A stretch of 64,000 nt of DNA. It comes from an uncultured Opitutia bacterium. Its GTDB lineage: Bacteria > Verrucomicrobiota > Verrucomicrobiia > Opitutales > Opitutaceae. Position numbers and translations under genes: made by a program. Positions 46,608-56,162 of this stretch are shown piece after piece. Below the pieces are notes generated by a model. That model did not search any database. It saw only the letters and a program-made list of their open reading frames with translations, and was not told where the DNA came from. Location: positions 124,001-188,000 of the forward strand of contig CAIJZY010000007.1 of assembly GCA_903825285.1 (NCBI GenBank), given 5' to 3'. The stretch's first letter is position 1. Each line of letters opens with the position of its first letter.

Positions 46608-47453
46608 ATGCGCTCCACTCCGCCCCCCCGCGCCGGCCCACGTCCCCCGGGCCCGCCGATCCGCGTCCTGCTGGCGGTCGTGGGGGTCCTGGCCGGCGCC
46701 GCCATCGGACGGGCCGCCGAGCCGGCCCCGGCCTCCGCCGAGGCCTGGCAGACGCTTTCGCTCGGGGATGACACCCAGGCCGCGAGCCAGTTTGCCGGCA
46801 TTGGCGCCACCCGGGAGGCGGAGCTCGGCGCCGCGCTCGCGGCGATCAATCGCCCGCCGGTCACGCCGACCTCGTTGCATGACGCCCAGCGGCAGCTCAC
46901 CGAGCTCGCGCGCACCGCCGACGACCCCGGCCACGCCGCGCATTATTTCCTCGGCCGGCTGCTGCAGCTGCACCCGTTCGCACCCGATCCCGCGGCCGCC
47001 GTCCGCGAGTACGAGGCCCTGGTGGCCACCGGCGCGGACGACCGCTGGTGCCGCCTCGCGCTCATCAAGCTCGTCATCCTCCGCCTCACCCTCGTGCCCG
47101 GCCCCGGCGACCTCGCCGCGCGGCAGGCGGCGGTCGAGGCCGCGCTCACGCGGACCGCCGATGCCGGCACGCGGCGCGACCTCCACCTCGTGATCGCGGA
47201 GGCGCGGCTGGGCGACGAGCGGTACGACGCCGTCACGCTCGGCCACCTGCGGGCGGCGCTCGCGGCGACGGCGCCGGCGGACATCCTCCGGCCCGACCTG
47301 CTGATCCAGACCGGCCGGCTCGCGTCGCGCCTCGGCGACCGCCCGGTGGCGCGCGCAAGCTACGCCGCGTTCCTGCGGGATTACCCCAAGGAACGACGGA
47401 CCTTCACCGTGAGCTCCGCGCTGGAGCATCTCGACGGCCCCTTCCCGCCATGA
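46608..47453 (+). CDS. Secreted TPR-like hypothetical protein
   Basis: 282 aa; signal peptide region IRVLLAVVGVLAGAAIGRAAE; helical repeats; TGA overlaps the next ATG. Confidence 0.65.
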   Translation: MRSTPPPRAGPRPPGPPIRVLLAVVGVLAGAAIGRAAEPAPASAEAWQTLSLGDDTQAASQFAGIGATREAELGAALAAINRPPVTPTSLHDAQRQLTELARTADDPGHAAHYFLGRLLQLHPFAPDPAAAVREYEALVATGADDRWCRLALIKLVILRLTLVPGPGDLAARQAAVEAALTRTADAGTRRDLHLVIAEARLGDERYDAVTLGHLRAALAATAPADILRPDLLIQTGRLASRLGDRPVARASYAAFLRDYPKERRTFTVSSALEHLDGPFPP

Positions 47454-49048
47454 GCCGCCGTCCCCGTTCCATCCTCGCGGCCCTGGCGCTGCTCGCCGCA
47501 GCCTATGCGGTCTCGGCGCTGTACGTCCTGCATCACGCCCCGGCGAAGGCGACCGGCGGGCATCCGCCGGTCGTGATCCGGTTCGTCCACTGGCAGCTCG
47601 AGTCCGGGATGCGCGAGGCGTTTGACCTCGTCGCCCGCCGCTACATGGCGCTCCACCCCGGGATCCGCGTCGAGCAGTACGCCGTGCCCGGCAACGTCTA
47701 CCCGCAATGGCTCAGCACGCAGCTGATCGGCGACGACGTGCCCGACCTGATCTCGTTCAACTCCACGGACCAGTCGCAGATCGCGCTGCTGCCGCGGCAT
47801 TTTCAGCCCATCACGCGCTGGCTCGACGAGCCCAACCCCTACAATGCCGGCACGAAGCTCGCGGGCCTGCCCTGGCGGTTGACCTTCATCGACGGGGGCC
47901 GCAACCGCGCCACCTACATCGACCAGTTCCGGAACTACTACGCGGTGGGGCTCAGCGCGCACTCGATGCGGATGTTCTACAACCGCGACCTGCTCGTGGC
48001 GATCACGGGCAAGGACGAGCCGCCGCGCAATTTCCGGGAGTGGCTGGAGCTCGGCCGCAAGGTCCGGGCGCACCGGCCCGGGCTGGTCCATGTCGCCGGC
48101 GCGCATGACAACACCCTCTGGCTGATGCCGACCCTGGTGAACCAGGCGCTCGCGCGCTGGCTGCTGGCGAGCGACCGCGAGCTGCGCTTCTCCACCACCT
48201 CGTTCGACTTCTACCGCGACCAGCTCGAGGGCCGGTGGAATCTCCGCAGCCCGCCGATGCAGGCCGCACTGCGCATCATGCAGGCCTTCGGCGGCGAGAT
48301 GAGCCCGGGCTTCCTCCAGCTGCACCGCGACAGCGCCATGCGGGCGTTCCTGCGGGGCGAGGCGTTTTCCATCCCGAACGGCACCTGGGATTATCCCACC
48401 ATGCGCGCGCTGGCCACCTTCCGCATCGGCGCCTTCAGCCTGCCCCTGCCGGCGGCCGACGACCCCGACTTCGGCGCCTACGCGCTGCAGCCCGCCTCGG
48501 ACGGCGGGTTCAACAGCGCGATGCCCTTCTACCTCACGCGGCGGTCGCGCCACCCCGAGGCCGCGATCGATTTCCTGCGGTACGTGACCAGCCTCGAGGG
48601 CAACCGGCTCTTCTCGCTCGCCAGCCATTGGATGCCCTCGGTGGAGGGCGTGGAGATCGAGCCGGAGCTCCGGCCGTTCCGCCAGAACGGGTCCGGGTAC
48701 CTGGTGATCGACTTCCAGAACGGCCCGATGCTGCTGAACGGCCCCGGCGAGGAATACACCCACCTGTTCGAGACCAACCTCCACGTGCTCTACGCCCCCA
48801 ACGGCGGCGTCGAGGCCTATACCCGCGCGCTGGAGGGCGACTTTCACGAGGCGCTCGTGCACGACCTCCAGAAGCAGGTCCATGTGCAGACCGAGAACCT
48901 CCGCCGCCGCGATGTCGCCCTGGCCGCCCAGCTGCACCTCGACGCCGAGGAGCAGGCCGAGGGCCGCCGCCAGGAATCCGCCCTGCATCTCCAGGAGGTG
49001 CAGCTCTGCCTGATGACCGCCACGCTCGCGCGGGCGGCGCCGCCCTGA
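47450..49048 (+). CDS. Extracellular solute-binding protein (family 1-like) with N-terminal anchor and C-terminal coiled coil
   Basis: ALALLAAAYAVSALYVLHHAP (anchor); IRFVHWQLESGMREAFDLVARRYMALHPGIRVEQYAVPGNVYPQWLSTQLIGDDVPDLISF...GEAFSIPNGTWDYPTM...HPEAAIDFLRYVTSLEGNRLFS. Confidence 0.8.
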   Translation: MSRRPRSILAALALLAAAYAVSALYVLHHAPAKATGGHPPVVIRFVHWQLESGMREAFDLVARRYMALHPGIRVEQYAVPGNVYPQWLSTQLIGDDVPDLISFNSTDQSQIALLPRHFQPITRWLDEPNPYNAGTKLAGLPWRLTFIDGGRNRATYIDQFRNYYAVGLSAHSMRMFYNRDLLVAITGKDEPPRNFREWLELGRKVRAHRPGLVHVAGAHDNTLWLMPTLVNQALARWLLASDRELRFSTTSFDFYRDQLEGRWNLRSPPMQAALRIMQAFGGEMSPGFLQLHRDSAMRAFLRGEAFSIPNGTWDYPTMRALATFRIGAFSLPLPAADDPDFGAYALQPASDGGFNSAMPFYLTRRSRHPEAAIDFLRYVTSLEGNRLFSLASHWMPSVEGVEIEPELRPFRQNGSGYLVIDFQNGPMLLNGPGEEYTHLFETNLHVLYAPNGGVEAYTRALEGDFHEALVHDLQKQVHVQTENLRRRDVALAAQLHLDAEEQAEGRRQESALHLQEVQLCLMTATLARAAPP

Positions 49049-49066
49049 GGCTTCCACCCATCCTTC

Positions 49067-51400
49067 ATGAGACCCACCCCCATCAACAGCGCCGAGGCCG
49101 TGTTCGAGGCCTTCCACGATCCCCAGCTCAGCGAACTCAGCCAGTGGCGCGTCACCCGCGACGGCGTCGCCGGCTTCAAGGTCTGGCAGAACTGGATCTG
49201 GGTCGAGCTCGCCTGGGAGCAGCCCGCCGCCAACGGCGTCGTGGCCCGCTTCACGCGGCCGCTCGACCTCGACTGCACCGGCTACGACCGGCTGATCGTG
49301 TGCGCGGCGCTGCCCGAGGGCGGCTGCTACACCCTGCGCGCCGAGACCGACGCCGGGCCGCGCACGCGGCGCGGCGAGCCGATGGGCGCGACGAAGCGCG
49401 AGGAGTGGCTGCCGCTCGACGGCGCCAAGCGCGTCACGCAGCTCACGGTCGAGGCGTCGTTCCCGCCGCGCGGGTCCGGCCACGGCTGGATCTACTGGAT
49501 GGCGCTGCAGAGCACCGCCCGGCTGCCCGCGCACCTCGCGCAGTGGCGGGGCCACGACGAGCGCTGGGAAAAATACCTCCAGCCCGCGGACTTCCAGCCG
49601 ACCTTCCAGCCCGCGCACGGCCTGCTGCTCACCGCCGAGGAGCTCGACGCGGTGCGGCGCGAGTTCGCCGCCTCGCCCGCGGCGGACGCGCTGCGGGAGG
49701 CGGGCCAGGACGCCCGTGCGATCCGGCCCGAGGACCTCATCGGGCAGTTCGTGAACTTCTGGAACTCCAACTCGCTCCGCCGCGAGCGCGACCACGGGAA
49801 GGTCATCACGATCCACGGCGCGAATGCCGCGCAGGCCGGCATGCTCCTGCGCGACCCCGCGCTGTGCCGCCTGGCCGCGCGTTTTGCGATCAGCCTCGCG
49901 CACTGCGAGCGCTGGGACGACTGCTTCGTCTGCTACCTGCCCGGCAGCACGTGGGAGCAGCGGAGCTTCGTCCAGGCCGTCTGCGTCTATGAGACGGCGC
50001 TGATCCTCGACCTCTGCGGCGAGTGGTTCACCGAGGTCGGCCGCCAGCTCGTGCTGCGCCGCATCGCCGAGGAGGGGCTGGGCAACCTGAACTTCACCAA
50101 CTGGTGGTGGGAGTACATCTTCCACTGCAACCAGCTCGCCTGGTTCGCCCCCGGCCGCATCCTCGGCTACCTGCTGCTCGAGCGCACCATGCCCGCGCGC
50201 GTCGAGGGCTATCCCCGGCCGCAGCCCTCGCGCGTCGCGCCGTACACCGACCTCGCGGTGAAGGACCTCCTCGAGAACCTCGACCGCATCCTCCTGCCCG
50301 ACGGCGGCTACGTGGAGGGCCCCGCGTACTTCACCTGGGTCGCCCGCCAGGCCTTCGTCGCGCTGCACCTCTACGCCCGCGCCCGGGGCCGGCAGCTCGC
50401 CGACCTGATGCCCGCGGCGATGCGGCAGACGGCGCGGATGGCGGAGATGCTGTGCTCGACCGACGACCAGGTGGACATGATCCCGATCTGCGACGCGATG
50501 TACGCGTTTCCCGAGGCGCTCGCCTTCCTCGCGGCCTTCCTCCCCGACAGCCACTGGGTCACCATCTATCACAAGCAGCTGCGCCGCGCCGGCGCCGCGC
50601 CGTCCCTGCTGGCCATGGGCCTGGCCCCGGCCATCCCCGCCGCGGGCCCGGCGCTGCGGCCGTTCGCGGACATGCCCGACACCGGCATGATGTGCTCCGT
50701 GCGCCGGTTGCAGGGCGAGATCGTGAAGCTCTTCCTCATGGGCAACAAGGCGGGCGCCGGCCACACGCACGAGGACAAGGGCAGCTTCGTGCTCGAGTTC
50801 GCGGGCGACAGCTTCGCGTTCGACTTCGGCGTGGTGGACTACAGCAACCCGCTCGTGGCCGAGCTGAAGACCGCGCAGCGCCACAACATGCTCACGCCCT
50901 GGGTGCCCGGGCAGCGGCCTCAGCCCGCCAACCCGATCGCCGCCGACATCCGCGCCGAGGGCCGGGGCGACGCCACGGCGTTTTACGCCGCGATGGACGC
51001 CACCGCCGGCTGGGAGGGCTGGTTCCGGCGCTGGCGGCGCACCTGGGACTCGCCCACGCCCGACACGCTGGTGATCGAGGACGACTGGGCCATCGAGCAG
51101 GGCGAGGGCGTCGTGTTCCACTGGACCACCCCGCTGCCGATGCGGCGCGAGGGCGACCGCATCATCATCGAGGGCCGCCGCGGCCAGGCGGAGATTACCC
51201 TCCCGCCGGGCACCGAGGCCGTGCTGGAAGCGCTGCCCCTCATGAACGCCGGCCGCCGGGAGATCGACCAGCTGCGCCGAGAACTCGTGCGGTTCGGCCT
51301 CCGCCATGGCGACACCCAGCCCCGCCTTTCCATCCGCCAGCGCGGCCGCAGCGGCACGCTGCGCGTCGCGGTCCGGCTGCGGCTCAAACCCACCGCCTGA
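49067..51400 (+). CDS. Heparinase II/III-like polysaccharide lyase family protein
   Basis: 777 aa; LLTAEELDAVRREFAA; NFTNWWWEY..., LLPDGGYVEGPAYFTWVARQAF; HTHEDKGSFVLEFAGDSFAFDFGVVDYSNPL. Confidence 0.75.
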   Translation: MRPTPINSAEAVFEAFHDPQLSELSQWRVTRDGVAGFKVWQNWIWVELAWEQPAANGVVARFTRPLDLDCTGYDRLIVCAALPEGGCYTLRAETDAGPRTRRGEPMGATKREEWLPLDGAKRVTQLTVEASFPPRGSGHGWIYWMALQSTARLPAHLAQWRGHDERWEKYLQPADFQPTFQPAHGLLLTAEELDAVRREFAASPAADALREAGQDARAIRPEDLIGQFVNFWNSNSLRRERDHGKVITIHGANAAQAGMLLRDPALCRLAARFAISLAHCERWDDCFVCYLPGSTWEQRSFVQAVCVYETALILDLCGEWFTEVGRQLVLRRIAEEGLGNLNFTNWWWEYIFHCNQLAWFAPGRILGYLLLERTMPARVEGYPRPQPSRVAPYTDLAVKDLLENLDRILLPDGGYVEGPAYFTWVARQAFVALHLYARARGRQLADLMPAAMRQTARMAEMLCSTDDQVDMIPICDAMYAFPEALAFLAAFLPDSHWVTIYHKQLRRAGAAPSLLAMGLAPAIPAAGPALRPFADMPDTGMMCSVRRLQGEIVKLFLMGNKAGAGHTHEDKGSFVLEFAGDSFAFDFGVVDYSNPLVAELKTAQRHNMLTPWVPGQRPQPANPIAADIRAEGRGDATAFYAAMDATAGWEGWFRRWRRTWDSPTPDTLVIEDDWAIEQGEGVVFHWTTPLPMRREGDRIIIEGRRGQAEITLPPGTEAVLEALPLMNAGRREIDQLRRELVRFGLRHGDTQPRLSIRQRGRSGTLRVAVRLRLKPTA

Positions 51401-51524
51401 GCCGGCCGCCCTTGTGCCTCTCCCACCCTTGGTTACGGCCCCCGGGAGGCCCCTCCGGCCCGGCAAAAAATAACGAAACCTTAGGTGGCATGGCGGAGTC
51501 ATACGCTGTAGATTCTGACCCACC

Positions 51525-52079
51525 ATGAAAACAAGACTCACCACCGTCCTCGTTCTCACGGCCGGCCTGCTGGCGCTCGGAGCCCGCGCCCAGTCGCCGA
51601 CCCCGGCGCCGGCGCCCGCCACCGAGCCGGCCGCCGCTCCCAGCCGCATCATTTACGCCCCGCGCCTCCCGTCGCCCGCCGAGCTGTCCAGCGTCGCCTC
51701 CGCCCAGGGGCTCAGCATCGAGCGCATTGACCAGACCGCGGCGCAGATCATCGCCACGTACAAGGCCGCCAACGGCCAGCTGACCACGGTCTCCTATCAG
51801 CTGCTCCCGAACGCCGCGACGCCCTCGGTGGTGCCGGCCGCCACGACCACGACGGTGGTCGCGACCACGACCCCGGCCCCCACGGTCGTCTACGCGCAGC
51901 CGACCCCCACGGTCGTCTACACGCAGCCGGCCCCGGCCTACTATCCGTATGTCTACGCCGACCCGTATTATCCCTGGGGCTTCTACGGTCCCGTCGCGGT
52001 GAGCCTCGGCTTCGACTTCTACGGCGGCCACGGCTACCATGGCGGCTTTTACCACGGCCACGGCGGACACCGCCGCTAA
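51525..52079 (+). CDS. Secreted Pro/Thr/Tyr/His-rich hypothetical protein
   Basis: Signal peptide MKTRLTTVLVLTAGLLALGARAQ; repeats PTVVYAQPTPTVVYTQPAP; His/Gly-rich C-terminus. Confidence 0.7.
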   Translation: MKTRLTTVLVLTAGLLALGARAQSPTPAPAPATEPAAAPSRIIYAPRLPSPAELSSVASAQGLSIERIDQTAAQIIATYKAANGQLTTVSYQLLPNAATPSVVPAATTTTVVATTTPAPTVVYAQPTPTVVYTQPAPAYYPYVYADPYYPWGFYGPVAVSLGFDFYGGHGYHGGFYHGHGGHRR

Positions 52080-52112
52080 CGCCGGTCCCGTCTCGTTCCT
52101 TTCCTCACCACC

Positions 52113-52643
52113 ATGCAAGCGAAACATCTCGCCCTGCCCGCCCTCGCCCTCGCCACCCTGCTGAGCGGCTGCGTCGGCACCGGGCCCAACACCCAACAGG
52201 GCGCCGTCTCCGGCGCCGCCCTCGGCGCACTCGCCGGGGCGATCATCGGCAACAACAGCGGCAGCCACAATGGCGCCGCGGGCGCGCTGATCGGCGCCAC
52301 GGCCGGCGCGATCGCCGGCGGCACGCTCGGCAACAGCGCCGACCACCAGAATGGCACGGTCTATGGCTATGCCGCCGAGCCGGCCCCGGTGGCCTACCGC
52401 CGCACGGTGGTCGTGGAGGGTCCGCCGCCCACGCCAGCCCCGCCGCAGTCCGCCGAGACCGTCGGCCCGGCGCCGTCGCCGAACGCCGTCTGGATCCCCG
52501 GCTACTGGGACTACAACGGCAGCGGCTACACCTGGGCCGCGGGCCACTGGGAAATTCCGCCGCCGAGCAGCCAGAGCTACGTCGCCGCCCACTGGGAAAA
52601 CCGCGGCGGCACGTACGTGTTCGTCCGGGGCTTCTGGCAGTGA
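52113..52643 (+). CDS. Glycine-zipper / YXWGXW-like lipoprotein
   Basis: Lipobox LATLLSGC; GAVSGAALGALAGAIIGNNSGSHNGAAGALIGATAGAIAGGTLG; WIPGYWDYNGSGYTWAAGHWEIPP...AHWENRGGTYVFVRGFW. Confidence 0.8.
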   Translation: MQAKHLALPALALATLLSGCVGTGPNTQQGAVSGAALGALAGAIIGNNSGSHNGAAGALIGATAGAIAGGTLGNSADHQNGTVYGYAAEPAPVAYRRTVVVEGPPPTPAPPQSAETVGPAPSPNAVWIPGYWDYNGSGYTWAAGHWEIPPPSSQSYVAAHWENRGGTYVFVRGFWQ

Positions 52644-52644
52644 A

Positions 52645-52678
52645 AACAAACACGCCCCGGCCGCAGGGCCGGGGCGTG
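52645..52678 (-). terminator. Intrinsic terminator for the minus-strand thymidine phosphorylase gene
   Basis: CACGCCCCGGCC (52651-62)/GGCCGGGGCGTG (52667-78), followed on the minus strand by TTTGTTTTC. Confidence 0.75.
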
Positions 52679-52702
52679 AGGTAAGGGTCGCGTTCGCGCG
52701 GC

Positions 52703-54046
52703 TCAGGCCACGCGCTCGACGATGAGCGGCGGCGGCGTGGGCCGCTTCGGGGCGAGACGGTAGGCGTTCTTGAAGTGGTCGAGCGCCTGCTCGAGCTTCG
52801 CCTCGTCGTTATAGTGGATCATCATGAGCGGCTCGCCCTGCTTCACCTGCGTGCCGACCTTCTTGATCTCGGACACGCCCACCGCGTAATCCAGCTTGTC
52901 GTGGGCGTTCTCCTTGCCGGCGCCGAGCAGGTGCACGCCGCGGGCGATCATCGCCGCGTTGATGGTGTGCACGTAGCCGCGCTTCGGGGCGGGCAGCTTG
53001 CGGATGTGCCGCGCGGCCGGGAATTTCTCCGGGTGGTCGATGAAGGTGGTGTCGCCGCCCTGCGCCTTGACGAGATCCTTGAACTTCGCGAGCGCGGAGC
53101 CGTCCGTCAGGTGACGCTGCACCGTCTGCTTGGCGGACAGCGTCGAGCCGGCGACGCCGGCCAGGCGGACGATCTCCATGCCGAGCTTCAGGACGAGTTC
53201 CTTCATGTCCTCCGGGCCCTCGCCCTTCAGCAGCGCGATGGCCTCCTTGACCTCAAGGGAGGTGCCGACGGTGTCGCCGAGCGGCTGGTTCATGTCGGTG
53301 ACGAGCGCGACGCAGCGGCGCTTCATGGAGCGGCCGACGCGGGTCATGGAGCGGGCGAGCTGCTTGGCCTGCTCGAGATCCTTGATGAAGGAGCCGTTGC
53401 CCCACTTCACGTCGATCACGAGACCCTCGGAGCCTTCGGCCAGCTTCTTCGACAGCACGCTGCCGGTGATGAGCGGGAGGCTCGGGATGGTGCCGGTCTC
53501 CTTGCGGAGGGCGTAGAACTTGGCGTCCGCCGGGGCCAGCGCCTCGCTCTGCGCGACGATTGCGCCGCCGATGCGGGCGAGCTGGGACGAAAACTGCTCA
53601 ATGGTCTGGTGGCTCTTGAAGCCGTGGAAGCAGCCGAGCTTGTCGAGGGTGTTGATGACGTAGTCGTGCTCGACGCCGCACATCATCGGCACCACCACGC
53701 CGCTGGCCATCGCCAGGGGCACAAGCACGAGCGAGGTCTTGTCGCCCACGCCGCCGGTGGAGTACTTGTCGATCTTCGGCTTGGCGATGTGCGAGAGATC
53801 AATCACCTCGCCGGAAAGCATCATCTCCTCGGTCAGATCGGCGGTTTCCTGCGCCGACATGTTCGAGAAGTAGATGGCCATCATCAGCGCCGACAGCTGG
53901 TGCTGCGGCATCTCGCCATCCAGCGTGCTGTCAATGATGTAACGAATTTCCTCCTGCGTGAACTCGCCGCCGTCGCGTTTCTTCTCGATTAGAAACTCGA
54001 ATGTGGGCTTGATGAATCGGCGAGTAGGAATGTTGCGTTTGCTCAT
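52703..54046 (-). CDS. Thymidine/pyrimidine-nucleoside phosphorylase family protein (divergent)
   Basis: RYIIDSTLDGEMPQHQLSALMMAIYFSNMSAQETADLTEEMMLSGE...KIDKYSTGGVGDKTSLVLVPLAMASG...YALRKETGTIPSLPLITGSVLSKKLAEGSEGLVIDVKWGNGSFIK. Confidence 0.88.
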   Translation of the reverse strand: MSKRNIPTRRFIKPTFEFLIEKKRDGGEFTQEEIRYIIDSTLDGEMPQHQLSALMMAIYFSNMSAQETADLTEEMMLSGEVIDLSHIAKPKIDKYSTGGVGDKTSLVLVPLAMASGVVVPMMCGVEHDYVINTLDKLGCFHGFKSHQTIEQFSSQLARIGGAIVAQSEALAPADAKFYALRKETGTIPSLPLITGSVLSKKLAEGSEGLVIDVKWGNGSFIKDLEQAKQLARSMTRVGRSMKRRCVALVTDMNQPLGDTVGTSLEVKEAIALLKGEGPEDMKELVLKLGMEIVRLAGVAGSTLSAKQTVQRHLTDGSALAKFKDLVKAQGGDTTFIDHPEKFPAARHIRKLPAPKRGYVHTINAAMIARGVHLLGAGKENAHDKLDYAVGVSEIKKVGTQVKQGEPLMMIHYNDEAKLEQALDHFKNAYRLAPKRPTPPPLIVERVA

Positions 54047-54373
54047 TGGGATAGGGAGGAGACCGGGGCGACGCCCGCGGTGCGGAAAAGTTTGCCATCA
54101 GACCCGGTATACAAAATTTGTCGAGCCAAAACTGCCCATTCCACCGTGGATAACACCCTGCTCCGGACGACCTTCGGACGCTGCAGGGGTCGAGAAAATC
54201 ACGAAAATTGCGCAACGAAATTGGCTTACGACGCCGGCATGCCCTGCCCGGCCCTGACCTGACACCCCCGCCCGGGGGGCCTGAGGAAATTTCACCAAAC
54301 CGCCTTGACCGGCCATAAATCCCCTCCAACTCCGCGCTTGCGCGCCTGCGGGGGCCGGCTGTGAAGTGAGGGG

Positions 54374-56131
54374 ATGCCCGTCACTTTCAATCTCGGCGAA
54401 GCCCTCGACTCGCTCCTCAAGGCTGCGGCGACCAGCGCCGGGCTCGAGGCCGCGGCCTTTGTCCCGGATGTCCGCATCGCCGACCCGCGTCACGGTGATT
54501 TCCAGGCCAATGGCGTGCTCGGCTACGCCAAGGCCCGCCGGCTCAATCCCCGCGCGGTCGCGGAGCAGCTGGTGGCCGCCCTGCCCGCCGAGGTCGCGGC
54601 CGACTACACCGTCGCCATCGCCGGACCCGGGTTCATCAATTTCACGCTCAAGCCCGCCACGCTCCTCGCCTGGCTGCGCGCCCATGACTCGGCCGCGCAC
54701 CTGCGGGCCAACGCGGCCACGGCCCGGCACGGCCAGACCTGGGTCGTGGACTACTCCTCGCCCAACACGGCGAAGCAGATGCATGTCGGCCATCTCCGCT
54801 CGGCCGTCATCGGCGAGGCCATCTGCCGGCTGCTCGAGTTCAGTGGCGCGAAGGTGATCCGCGACAACCACGTCGGCGACTGGGGCACGCAGTTCGGCAA
54901 GCTCATCTGGGCCTACCGGCGCCATCTCGATGCCGCCGCGTTTGCCGCGGACCCGCTCGAGGAGTTCGAGCGGCTTTACCAGGTCGGCAACGCCGCGGCC
55001 GACGCCGACCCGGCCGTGCTGGAGCAGGCGCGGCAGGAGCTGGTGAAGCTGCAGGCCGGCGACCCGGAAAACCTCGCCGTCTGGAAGCACATCAACGCCG
55101 TGAGCCTCGCCGCCTTCCAGCCGATCTACGACCGGCTCGGCATCCGCTTCGACCACACGCTCGGGGAAAGCTTCTACAACGACCAGGTGGAGCGGATCTA
55201 TCGGGAGCTCGCCGCCACCGGCCTCGCGCAGGAAAGCCAGGGCGCGCTCGTCGTGTTCCACCCGGAGCACCCGCGCTTCAAGACCCAGCCCTTCATCATG
55301 CGGAAGGCGGATGGCGCCAGCAACTACGCGACGACCGACCTCGCCACCGCGCTCTACCGGGCCGAGTATTTCCATGCGGACGGCATCGTGGTGGTCACGG
55401 ACTTCCGCCAGGCCGACCATTTCGAGCAGCTCTACCTCACCGTGCGGAAATGGTTTGCCGCCCGGTCCTACCGGCTGCCCGAGCTGCATCACGTCACCTT
55501 CGGCGCCGTCACCGACGCGGACGGCAAGGCCCTGCGCACGCGGGACGGCGGCACCATCAAGCTCAAGGAGCTCCTCGCCGAGGCCGAGGCCCGCGCCTAC
55601 GCGCTCGTGAGCGAGCGCAGCGCGGAGCTGCCGGAGGCCGAGCGCCGCGCCATCGCCGCGGTCGTGGGCGTGGGCTCCGTCCAGTACGCGGACCTCGCGC
55701 AGAACCGGTCCAGCGACTACGTGTTCGCGTGGGACAAGATGATCTCCCTCGAGGGAAACACCGCCGCCTACCTGCTCTACGCGGTGGCGCGCATCCATTC
55801 GATCTTCCGCAAGCTCGACGCGGTCCCCGGCGAGGCCGCCACGGAGGCGGCCGGCACCCCGCCCGAGACCCCGGCGGAGCTCGCCCTGGCGCGGAAGCTC
55901 GTGAAGTTTGCCGACGCCCTCCGGCTTGCCACCGACACGCTGCGGCCGCACTTCCTCTGTCTCTATCTGTACGAGCTGGCGGGTGACTACAGCGCCTTCT
56001 ACGCCGCGGACAAGGTCGCGGTGGACGATCCCGCGGTCCGCGCCCGCCGGCTGCTCCTCTGTGCGCGGACGCTGCTGGTGATGGAGACGGGGCTGGGCCT
56101 GCTCGGGCTGCGCACGCTGACGCGCATGTGA
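54374..56131 (+). CDS. argS: Arginine--tRNA ligase
   Basis: VVDYSSPNTAKQMHVGHLRSAVIGEAICRLLEFSGAKVIRDNHVGDWGTQFGKLIWAY...DGASNYATTDLATALYR...ENTAAYLLYAVARIHSIFRK-like region; C-terminal LLVMETGLGLLGLRTLTRM. Confidence 0.96.
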   Translation: MPVTFNLGEALDSLLKAAATSAGLEAAAFVPDVRIADPRHGDFQANGVLGYAKARRLNPRAVAEQLVAALPAEVAADYTVAIAGPGFINFTLKPATLLAWLRAHDSAAHLRANAATARHGQTWVVDYSSPNTAKQMHVGHLRSAVIGEAICRLLEFSGAKVIRDNHVGDWGTQFGKLIWAYRRHLDAAAFAADPLEEFERLYQVGNAAADADPAVLEQARQELVKLQAGDPENLAVWKHINAVSLAAFQPIYDRLGIRFDHTLGESFYNDQVERIYRELAATGLAQESQGALVVFHPEHPRFKTQPFIMRKADGASNYATTDLATALYRAEYFHADGIVVVTDFRQADHFEQLYLTVRKWFAARSYRLPELHHVTFGAVTDADGKALRTRDGGTIKLKELLAEAEARAYALVSERSAELPEAERRAIAAVVGVGSVQYADLAQNRSSDYVFAWDKMISLEGNTAAYLLYAVARIHSIFRKLDAVPGEAATEAAGTPPETPAELALARKLVKFADALRLATDTLRPHFLCLYLYELAGDYSAFYAADKVAVDDPAVRARRLLLCARTLLVMETGLGLLGLRTLTRM

Positions 56132-56162
56132 CCGTGCGCCGCGTGCGGCCACTATACTCTTG

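Noticed and set aside
47381-51652. 1423-aa minus-strand ORF opposite the solute-binding/heparinase operon
   Set aside because: Composition (R/A/G/H/V-rich, no recognisable domain) is typical of an antisense frame in very GC-rich DNA; the plus-strand genes here have clear domains, signal peptides and overlapping starts and stops.
51870-51945. Short tandem duplication considered as a minisatellite or CRISPR-like repeat
   Set aside because: Only two copies, in frame within a coding region (PTVVYAQPTPTVVYTQP); no spacer structure.
54047-54373. Intergenic region between the thymidine phosphorylase gene and argS inspected for a T-box or other riboswitch
   Set aside because: I could not identify a T-box sequence or convincing conserved structure by eye; only ordinary divergent promoter-like AT-richer stretches are visible.
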